From the NCBI GenBank assembly GCA_022457155.1, contig JAJGOT010000017.1, forward strand, positions 186,001-250,000: 64,000 nt of DNA. Direction: 5' to 3'. The notes beneath the pieces are model-generated. The model was not told the DNA's origin. It saw only the letters and a program-made list of their open reading frames with translations, and did not search any database. The stretch is from Cladopsammia gracilis (taxonomy: Eukaryota > Cnidaria > Anthozoa > Scleractinia > Dendrophylliidae). Both the position numbers and the translations under genes were made by a program. Numbering within the stretch: the first letter of the stretch is position 1; each line of letters begins with the position of its first letter. Shown here one piece after another: positions 12,901 through 24,300 of the stretch.

Positions 12901-15149
12901 AGAATAAGCTTAAAGATGTTTCGCATTTGGAGTTTTTAATGCAACATTTAAACCGATCTAAAAGGATTTTTTAACCGAGAGACGCGTTTTGATGCGTATC
13001 TACCTTGAAATAATAAAATTTAGCCCAAACAAAGCATGTGTTCCACGATGGTCGAGTGGTTTAGTGCCGGGAATGGCACTCGGGAAGGCGCGAGTTCAAG
13101 TCACGTTCAGGATCCTTTTTGTTTCCTTTTCTTTTCTTTCGACTGGATATTATGAAAGTGAAGTACTTTTTTTCCGTTCGTCAAAAATCCTTACTTTTAA
13201 TTTGAAAAAAAATATCGAACAGTGTCAGTGACTCAGTGTGAAAACATACGCTCACCGCAATATTGCGTTACGCGTTAGCATTTCTTATTCACGGGTTGGC
13301 TCTTAGGAGCCTTTGATTCAACAATTATTGTTGCGAATTTTTGTCTTTTGCAAGCTTTATTTAATGGTTTTTGTTCCCCGAAAGTAACGACCCCCAAAAG
13401 TAGCGAGCCCCAAAGGCTGCTCATTCCGAAAGTATAAAGAACTTTTCGGAACTTTAAGGTACATATAAATCATCAATTGATGAATGAGTCGGTGGATCAA
13501 TCAAACAACGAACCAACTAAACACTCAAAATTAAGTAGCCACTCACTCATTAACCAGTTACTCAATCGACGTACAACCAAGATCAATCAATCAGCCAGTC
13601 AGTCAGCCAGCCAGCCAATCAGTCAGTCATCAGTGAGTCAGTCAGTCAGTCAGTCAGTCGTTAGTCAATCAGTGAGTCAGTCAGTCAGCCTGCCAGCCTG
13701 TCAGTCAGTCATCAGTGAGTCAGTCAGTCAGTCAGTCAATCAGTCAGTCAGTCATCAGTCAGTCAGTCAGTCAGTCAGCCAGCCTGCCAGTCAGTCAGTC
13801 AGTCAGTCAGTCAGTTAGTCAGTCGTCAGTCAGTCAGTCAGTTAGTCAGCCAGCCAGCCAGTCAGTCAGTCAGTCAGTCAGTCAGTCAGTCAGCCAGTCA
13901 GTCGTCAGTCAGTCAATCAGTCGGTCAGTTAGTCTGTCAATCAGCAGTTAGTCAGTCTGTCAGTCAGTCAGTCATTCGGTCAGTATAGTCAGTCATCAGA
14001 CAGTCAGTCAGTCAATCAGTCGGTCAGTTAGTCATCAGTCAGTCAGTCAGTCAGTCAGTCATTCAGTCAGTCAATCAGTCAGTCAGTCAGTCAGTCAATA
14101 AGTCGGTCAGTTAGTCAGTCAGTCAGTCAATTAGTCATCAGTCAGTCAGTCGGTCAATCAATCGGTCAGTCAATTAGTCAGTCAGTCAGTGAGTTAATCA
14201 GTCAATCAGTCAGTAAATCAGTCAATCGGTCTGTCCGTCATTTAAGCGTCGATCGTTTGGTCGATTAGTCGAGGACACGTGCAGCATTTGTTACCTTATT
14301 AAACACCGTTTCTTTGTTCTATTTTCATACAGCTTGGTGATGTAGGGAAAGCTATAAATTATACAGTTGCAGCTCTGAAAGTTGGTAAGCTCGAACTTTT
14401 GTCTCAATGTTTATGTTGCTTTAAACAGCACAACAGAAATTACTGCTCAGTAGGTCTCATTTCATTGGTCACATTTTCATATTTCATCCACGTGCAGAAT
14501 CAAACGTTCAAACCACTCTTGTGGGCCTCCGTCGATTGAGAATCGATTATGCGACGTTTGAAAGTGGCCGTGCAATATGATAAAAATTATTACCGGGTAG
14601 AGAAGTTTTCAAGTGAGTGTCGTAAAACCAAAGTAATAACGCTTGCCAATAACAATAACAACATGCACAGAAAATCCAATGAACCAATCAGAACTTGAAG
14701 CAAATACATGTAACCGGAGCCAAGTTAGAACTGCTCAACATCTTTCACCTCAGTGATCACTCCAGTTTTTTTTTTACAAACTCAAAATAAACACCAGATT
14801 GTATAGCACCGGAATGTGCTTCTCGATAGCGCTCTTAGTGAAGTAACCATTATTCACCAGGCTCAAAAGTGATAACCAGACTTAAATTGAATGACTACTT
14901 CTGACTGTGTGATTTTATCCACAACCTCATAAGCGGGTACACATCTAAAGCTTCCAATCTGTTAAGACCGGGAAAAAGCTGTACAGTAGACGCTCCCGTA
15001 AGCGGACACCCTCGGGACACCCTCGGGACACCCTCGGGACACCCTCGGGACACCCTCGGGAAGCATAAAAAGTGTCCGTGACTGGAGCTGGCCGCTTACA
15101 GCAATGATTCTCGTAAGAGGAGAATAGAGCGTTGACTGTATGATGTTAA

Positions 15150-15183
<34 letters not shown>

Positions 15184-15255
15184 GTATTAGAATTTTAATG
15201 TATTGTAAATAGTTGTTCTAATTGTTAATAAAATTATTTGTTGATTATTATTAAA

Positions 15256-15303
<48 letters not shown>

Positions 15304-18300
15304 TAATATTTCAGTTCCAAATCACGAGCGATCCGTGACGAATCTTAAAAACTTCAAAGAAGCTCAAAAGATGTTGGGAGAGGAGCGATCCAAGCAAACG
15401 GAACCTGAAGAATCCCAATACAGTTACCTGGCTACAAAGCTCCCGCAAAAGGCCATGAAAAGCTTCAGCTGGACGGAGGAAAGGCGCATCTTTAAGAAGC
15501 TGTGTCGAGGAGACCCTATGCCACGCGTGAGTGGTGATAAATCAGTAATTTCTGACATCTGAACAACAGTTTCATATGCCAATCAAACTGAATGAACCAA
15601 TCACATGATCATAAATTATTTCAATGCCAGTTTTGTAGTGATGAAATCGTATTGACGCTTTCGATTGATAGAAGCTTTTCTTCAAGTTATTCTATTGAAT
15701 TTTTCTCAATTTTTTCATGTTAATTTGTTCTCGAAATTGTACCGTTTATGATTAATTGATAATAGGACTTCGTGTCGTCCAATTCTGTCTGTAATCATAC
15801 TCACGATTAACAAATCGGACGACCGCGTAGTTTGTTGATCACTCGTATGATTACAGACCGAACTGTACTTCACTCAGTCCTATTACCATTATTAATTATG
15901 GTAAACTGACATGTTATAGTCGAAAGCAAAATTCTTATCGTCTAACATGGTCCTTACTTGTGTGTTTCTTATTCCAGGCTCCTCAGAGCCCAGAGCGCCT
16001 CAAGTGTTATTACAAGACAGGACATCCCCTTTGTACCATCAAGCGCTGTCCTATTGAGGTCGTCTTCACCAACCCCGATATTATGATTCTGCACAATATT
16101 ATGAGCGACGCTGAAATCGACAAACTTATAAAGTTATCAGAACCGCTGGTAAGCGTACACTAAGCAATCCAGTAATATATATGTTGTGTTATGATACACG
16201 GTTCAACATCGTCCAACATTTGTTGTTGAACAAATGTTGAATGGTGTTGCAACTTGTTAAATGAGAAGAAAACAATTTGTCATATTCAACATTTTAAAAC
16301 GAATGACTGACGCCGTTCAACCAGTTGCAACTCGTTGAACGGAATAGAGCCTGTCTCTATGATGAATGGTCTATTTTAACATTCAACATGGCACGATACA
16401 CTGTTCAACATTTGTCGAACAGCAGTCGCAACATCTGTTGGTCAAGAAATGTTAAACCATGTATAAATATAATAGACTTTTGTGTTGCCAATATTTTTTT
16501 AACATACTTAACATACCAGGTTAATCTCAAGGATGATCGTTAACTGTGCTTGATTTTAAACGACAATATGTTTTTGTTGAAGAATTCACCTTGTTTTCAT
16601 TCTTTTGCTTGAATGGTATTCTTGAACGCTAGAAAAGAGCTGACAATATCGTTTTCTAAATTGTTTTATCCATTTTTTCCCTAGTTAAACAGAGCGACTG
16701 TTCACAACCCAATTACAGGAGAGTTGGAGTATGCAAGTTACAGAATAAGCAAAAAGTAGGTTTTGGTACACTATCGCGCTTAAGGGCGGTTTTCCATGGT
16801 AACTTGAGTTTCTTGTTTCGCAAAAATTAAACATTGTATGATGATATTGATGATGTGATGACGATTATTTTGATGACAACGATGGTAAACTGTAAACTGT
16901 AAACTGTAAATCTTTATTCAAACACGGTAAAATCATCAGGAACCTAACCTAGCTAACCTAACTAGCCTAAACAAATTACAAAGCTAACTACAATTAATCT
17001 AATAACCTGTTTTTCATGAATGCCGTGTGTAGTTTAAATTAAAAATTCAGATAAGCTGATCGTTTAAATTGACTTAGAGATTTCATTTCTCTCATATCAC
17101 AGGGTAGGTTGTTCCAGAGAACTGCTCTGCTATAACTAAAGCTGTTTTTCATGTAATTAGTTCGTGGGAACGGGACGACTAGTTTGTTATCAGAGTCCCT
17201 CAGGGAATAGCGCATTCCATTTCGTTTAACAAATTTAGAGGACAGGTATTCAGGAACAAGACCATTTAAACACTTGTAAACCATTAAGATTTTCTGTATT
17301 TGAAAATGTGTGCTCAAATCTTTCCAATCAAGTTGTCTAATTAGGCAGTTGGCGTCCGCGTCATAGCTAAAAAAGGTTAAAACACGAGCGGCACGGTCTG
17401 AAGCTTCTGTAGCCTGTCAAATAGAGGGTGATTATATGATGATAACGATGATAATGACTATATGATGATAATGATGATGATGTTCGCGACGGTGATGGAT
17501 GATGATGATGATGATGATGATGACGGAAACACAAGAATTAAGGTTGACAACCAGGCTATTTTTCAATTTTAGCAATTCTCAAAAACAGTAGTACGCAACC
17601 GTCTGTACAGTACATTTAGACCGTACAAAAGCTCACAAAAACTCAACTTTTTCTCGGTCTAGAATAACTGGTATGACTAATTTCCAATTAAAATACACCT
17701 GTTGACTGATTTGGAAATCAAAATTGCAAAAAATACGCAGACATCTTTGCATAAGGCGACGCGAGTGAAGTTAGAACTATAAAATCCAAGTCTTGTTTTG
17801 TTTACATAAAATCGCTTTTCAATCTATGTAGTGAATGAACAAACACATAAAAATGAACAACACAATCTTCTTTTGAAAAATTTTATTCAAATATCCATTA
17901 GTTTATGTTTAAAAGCAAAACGCGTACCATTTATAGCGCATCGAGGCCGAGCTGTCTTCGATGAAATTCAAGAAATCAATACGATTGAATTTGAGCACGT
18001 TTTATAAACATTTCTCCAAGTAACGAGAACACAAAGAAAAAGTCAATCACAGATTGATATCAACATAAATTCCCATCGAAAAATGTAATTTGTTGTACCT
18101 TTAAGTCCCTCGACTGCTTGGAAGTTCTTTTGATGTCCGCTTCTTTGGTTCTGAAATCCGCAGAAGAAATATTACCCCTCATTGATAAAAACGTATGAAG
18201 TTCCTCGAAGCAAGATTTTATCCCTGAAAGCTCTTCTTTTTCCACTATAGCGGCTTCTGAGTATCCCTTAATTAGTATCCCTATCTTGAGTAGCAAACCG

Positions 18301-21300
18301 TGAAAAATGGAGGGAAAAACGATTTTTCAAACAGTTTTCTTCGGATTTTATGTGGCGTCATACGCGCATGTTTTGCGACGTCATACGCGCCCGCGAGCTA
18401 GTCTTGCGCGACGCACGCACGGACACACATGTACGAACGCGTCCGCGAAACATTCCGATAGCCATGACCATGAAAAATGACGGGTATACGTTCTTTGAGT
18501 ATGGAGCTCCGCGAGCGGGCCTTGAGCCCGCGAGAGCTCCGTTATAATGGCGACGAAGCCCTCATATTCAATGTTTAACTCTAGGATTTTTTAAGTTCAA
18601 GGTTCCTCTCTTTCCCGTGTCCTGTGTTTTGACTGTTATTTTTTTCTACTCTTAGTTGCTGGTTAAACGAAGGACACGATGAGCTGATCGGGCGAGTAAA
18701 CAAAAGAATGACAGCTCTGACGGAATTGAACTTACGAACAGCAGAGGATTTTCAGGTTATTACTATTGTTCCCGCATGCGCACGTCCTATGAAATGGCTT
18801 GAAAATCAGCCCACTTCACTCCGTGGTTTGAAAAACGTTAATCACGCGGTCAAATTATTTGACCTCAAGTCGACCACAAGATCAATAGCGTTGAAGTTGC
18901 TAAAAATGAATTTAATCTCGCAGTCGCCCATTATGCCTTCAAATAATATATTTCTTGAACTTAACTTCTGTAACTTGAACAGGAAGAACTTTTTCTGGGA
19001 AAGGTTAATTTTTGATAAAATGTATGGGCTTTCGGCTGGGACCAAGAAGAGATCTATTGTATTTGCGTCGTTTGTGTATTTTGTAGTCATGTCCTAGACT
19101 ATAATATTAGTTTATATTATATTAGTATGAGTGGAAAATAAGATGCTGATCAAATCTGGGTGTTGTTTTCAATAGGTTCAAAATTATGGACTAGCTGGTC
19201 ACTACGATCCACATTTTGACTTTTCAAGGGTATGTTGCAGTTACTTTTAATAACCACTCCTATCTAAGTGCTTTTTATTCTATCTCTGCTGTAATGGTAC
19301 ATATACTTACACGAACCGCCACCTCGATATCGGGCATTTTGTTTGTCAATCAATACACTCCCGGGGCAGAACTCCCCCATAAACGTGACGTCGGAAATGT
19401 GGGAGACAACCCCTGAAAGGTACCAGAACTTCGTGTTATTGTTATGGTCGTGGCTCCACCATATATTTTGTAACTTAATTGGATACAAAGATTCTATAGA
19501 ATAAAATAAAAGTGGTAGCATGGAGATAAAGTGCAGGATTACAAGGATGGAAGTGGGTTACAGTTCATCAAATCTGATGTCATGACAGGCGGTCCATAAA
19601 TCAAAATTGCTATTTTTTTTCTACCTATTTCATCTCTTGACCATACTTATGAAAACACGATATATCAGTCGGGACATTTCACATTTTTTATTTGCGATAA
19701 AGTCGATTAAATATAAATCTTTTATTTCCCTAAAAAGTAACACGATGGTGACATTTCAAATTCTAAGGTACCCAAACCACATTTTTAACTCCCCAAAGAT
19801 ACGACTAACATACCCGTCACTTTTGTGTGGATGCTATTAAGTTTTGTAGTCTCCCACGCAGCCGTTATTTGAGTCGTCGCAAAACGTGTGATTGGCTAAA
19901 AAAATCTCGCACCACTTTCTAAACCAATCCGAAGAAAGAACAAAACCAATTGTAATTTGCTCGCACGCGTTTTCCCGCGCTTGGCGCCGGCTACATGTAT
20001 TTGCTTCGAATGCTGATTGGTTTATTGGATTGTCTGTGACTGTTGTGATTGGTCAGAGTAATAACTTTGGTTTTGGTTTTACGACACTCAACTGAAAACC
20101 GATAAATACAGTGAAACCTCCTCACTTCCCCTAAGCGACGACATTTCCAAAATATCACATTTTCCCGGCCAAATCATTATAGTCGAAACCTGTTGTAAGT
20201 GACCGCTTCTCATAAGCGACCTCAATCACTTTCAACGCTGGTAAGCGACCACTCGCCCACGGTTTGATATCACTACCGAGGAAAATTAAATAATGGGTTA
20301 CAGTGCAACTCCAATAAATTAATAAAACGAATTGATACAAATAGATTACTACCATGTGCTAAATCTTTTACTGTTATTTGTACTTTTCAGGACCTTGAAA
20401 ATTCTTCATTGGGTCGACTGGGAACTGGAAACAGAATCGCCACAGTTCTGCTCTACGTACGTGCTCTACAATTTTTATAAAACCTATCGCTGCCAAAGGC
20501 AAACTTTATTTTAAAGGGGCTGTCACCAGTTTTTAGTATCAATTTGGAAAGCCAAAAGACATATTTATATCAAAGGGAATCCAACAATACTGGTCCAGTC
20601 TTGTTAACAGTTCCTATATTGGTGCACTGAAACTATTAATGTGTGTGTTTAGCAGCGGATGGCAAGGATGGAAATGGATTACAACTTGAAAAATTTAGGC
20701 TCAATGTTTCAAGTTCTTCCCCCGTGTCTTTGAAAAATTGATTTAAAAAATGGCTATGGTTCGCCCTGCCTTTAAGAAATTACTTTTTTATTTCCATTTT
20801 ACGTTCAAAGAAAATTGTGTGCATGATTAAGTGGTACTTATCTATATATTGAGCACAGATTTGACCAATAATCAGCCAAATCCTCGTGACATAGGCGACT
20901 TAAGAGTAACACTACTTCGGATTGTTTTAAGCGGCTGGTAAAGTACGCGAAAATGGTGTCCCTTGTCCATCCCCTTAACCCTTTGACGACCGTGACTTTT
21001 TACGTTTTTGAGTGATTTTCTGCATATAAACGAGCCATAGGATTTCGTGACTCCATATTTGGGGTAACCATGGAAAGTGCTGCTGTTCTAAAACACTGAA
21101 GGCTCGAGTTTACAAGAAACGTCATTCTGACGTAGTGTTTTTGCTTCGTTAAGCGATACGAACAGATCAAATGTGGTTTGTATGCGATTTTTGGTAAGTT
21201 TACAGCCATTTTTCATCTTTAGTAGCTGCCTGATGAGCATCATTAAGCGTGAAGGTAGATAAGAGTCCACTTTCTCAATGAAGCGAGTTAGGTGTTGTAC

Positions 21301-24300
21301 TTCGTTTACAAATTTGGCCCATTCATCGTTGAACTGGAAAAATGGCCGCCACAAAACGAAGCAGCTTTGGGACTCGACTCTGGATGAATTTCTCGACCTA
21401 CCACGGCATATTTTGGAAGTTGCGACCACTGAAGAACACAACAAGCGTGAAATTTCGGTGGTAGGTCGGAGTGGCTGTGGACTTAGTATAAATATGAAAT
21501 ATGTGGGGGACGGAACGAACCCTGTCAAAAATTCTCGATATTTCCCAGCATGCAATGCGGTCGTGATGCTGAAAATCGAGGTAAGGCCAGGATGCACCAG
21601 AACGAGAGGCTGCAGCTCGGCCCGGCAACGAATAAGAGCAAAAAAAAATCACTTCTAAGGTAGGACTAGGACTGAATTTTGCTGTGAATGTTGACTTTTG
21701 GGTTTGCAACGATGATTTCAATAAAAAAAACTGAAGACAAAAACGTGATTTTTGTTGTTTTTCTATGACGTTAAAAACGGTCATTTTTGTTCTTCTCCAA
21801 ATTCAAACGCTGAAATTCTGCGAAAATCGCTGACTTTTTTGTGTTTATTGGGTGTCTTAATTTGAAGGACATTCTAGTTAATGCACACAACTGCAATGTT
21901 CGCGCGATTGAGAAAGTTGCAATTTTTTAAAGCAGTGGAGTCTTATCGTTCCATTAGGAACGATTTTGGCCGGGACGGTCCTCAAAGGGTTAAACTCGCA
22001 CTTTGTACTTCCACGCCCTTTGCGATTAGGGAATTTTGTTAGCATTCACGAATTTACAGTATCTTGACTTTTCTCGAACGCCAATTCTCTATTTTTTTTT
22101 TCAAAACTTGTGTTTACAGATGACTGATGTAGAGGCTGGTGGAGCGACAGTATTCCCATATGTGGGGGCCAGAGTTAAGCCTAAAAAAGTAAGAAGTCAT
22201 TACATCTTAACGATTTTCATTTGAATTGTCACCTGAAAAATGTAGGTATGGTCTCCAGAAAACTTTATCGAAACACCTTAAGGTTATCCCATCATAGTCT
22301 TATACGACGGCCTGTAGCACTAGAAAGGCGGTCAGACTTAGTGATCACCCTAATGGCGCGATTTTGTAGTTTTTGTAAATTTCAGTTACTTCATTACTAA
22401 GACCGTCCCACACAGAGGAGCAATAGTCTATACTTTACCTGAGTGAATTAACCACTACAGTAAAAACTCGCAAGTAAGAACCTAGTTTTTAAGAACCTGT
22501 TAGGCTAAAATTTGCCAGTTGGACCCCCTCTATACACAAACTTGGGAAAATGCAGGTTCTTACTTGCGGGTTTTTACTGTACGTCAGTTATAAAGTAGAA
22601 CCTTTACTTCGCGGGGACACCTGACACTCTTCCAGATCACGGCCGGCAAAACGCTCATATAATCTTTGTAATTGTCACTTCTATTAAAGGGACACCTCTC
22701 CTGGTTCCGGCCGGCAAAACGCTCATATAATCTTTTAAATTGTCACCTCTATTAAAGGGACACTTTTCCAGGTCCCGGCCGGCAAAACGCTCATTTAATC
22801 TTTGTAATTGTCACTTCTATTAAAGGGACATTTTCCAGGTCCCGGCTGGCAAAACGCTCATATAATCTTTGTAATTGTTACCTCTATTAAAGGGGCACTT
22901 CTCCTGGTCCCGGCCGCAGCAAACGCTCATATAATCTTTGTAATTGTCACCTCTATTAAAGGGACACTTTTCCAGGTCCCGGCCGGCAAAACGCTCATTT
23001 AATCTTTGTAATTGTCACTTCTATTAAAGGGACATTTTCCAGGTCCCGGCTGGCAAAACGCTCATATAATCTTTGTAATTGTTACCTCTATTAAAGGGGC
23101 ACTTCTCCTGGTCCCGGCCGCAGCAAACGCTCATATAATCTTTGTAATTGTCACCTCTATTAAAGGGACACTTTTCCAGGTCCCGGCCGGCAAAACGCTC
23201 ATTTAATCTTTGTAATTGTCACTTCTATTAAAGGGACACTTTCCAGGTCCCGGCTGGCAAAACGCTCATATAATCTTTGTAATTGTCACCTCTATTAAAG
23301 GGGCACTTCTTCTGGTCCCGGGTGGCAAAACCACCTCCATTAAGGGAAACTTCTCCTGGTCCCAGTCAGCAAAACGCTCTTTTTTTTATTATAATCTTTG
23401 TAATTATCGCCTATTGAAGTGCCCCCTTTATTTAATAAGGGGACACTTCTCAAAAAGTGCAAGTCCACCAAACAGTTACGGTAATTTTTTAATTTTTTTT
23501 TCCAGGGGGACGCTGTGTTCTGGCATAACATGCTTCGATCAGGAGAAGGAGATTTTAGAACTCGTCACGCCGGATGTCCTGTTTTAAAGGGCTGGAAATG
23601 GGGTAAGGCTTAAGATCAAAATACAACTTCTCCTTACTTGTGCGCCAAGGTTTCTTATAGCAGTAGGGGGAGAAGTTGTTAAAATATCAAGAGAATTCAT
23701 CTTGGGGTATCATGTCCTAATTCTCGTGACCTCTCTTATTGAAGGATGGATTAAATATTGATATTTATACAAGGAGAAATTTTGGTGATGATTCCAATTA
23801 AGGCTTAAAGCTGTTAAAGCTCCTTGCCGCCTTATCCTACGGAAACAGGAGAAAGACAGCGTCGAGATTTAGAAAGTGTTTTTACTCACGTGACGGGCGG
23901 CCATATTGGAGTGCTAAACAATAGGAAATGTTTGAATAAGAATAGAGCGAAAGTCCCATAGGACCCGGGGGGGGGGGGGGGGGGGGGCTCAACGAAGTTT
24001 TGTACGGGGATGCTCCGCCCCGAGGTCCAAACCCTGACCCTTTCATATACCGTTTTTAACAGAAAAGGTACCCCTTTCATATACCTTTCATTGAAAATGG
24101 TACCCCTTTCATATACCTTTCATTGAAAATGGTACCAATTTCATATAGCCTTTAAGTGCGTCTGTTTGACATATTTTGAAAGGCCTTTTTTGTAATACTT
24201 AAATGGCAGTTTTTCCTACCTCTTTTATACTTCAACTCGTGTTTTCGCTACCCTTTCCTCTTCTTCGTGAAATCCCTACCCTTTCATATATTTCAACTCG

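Noticed and set aside
13477..13951. Long Ser/Gln/Val ORFs on +
   Set aside because: They are translations of the (CAGT)n microsatellite; the repeat period produces open frames with no independent coding signal.
21088..21784. ORFs of 126-169 codons on both strands
   Set aside because: They overlap each other on opposite strands inside a TTAA-terminated element and show no transposase or other motif.
22808..23587. Three repeated ORFs of 64-123 codons starting MSLLLKGHF
   Set aside because: They follow the 204-bp period of the intronic tandem array between two well-supported P4HA exons. No start or splice context supports a gene.
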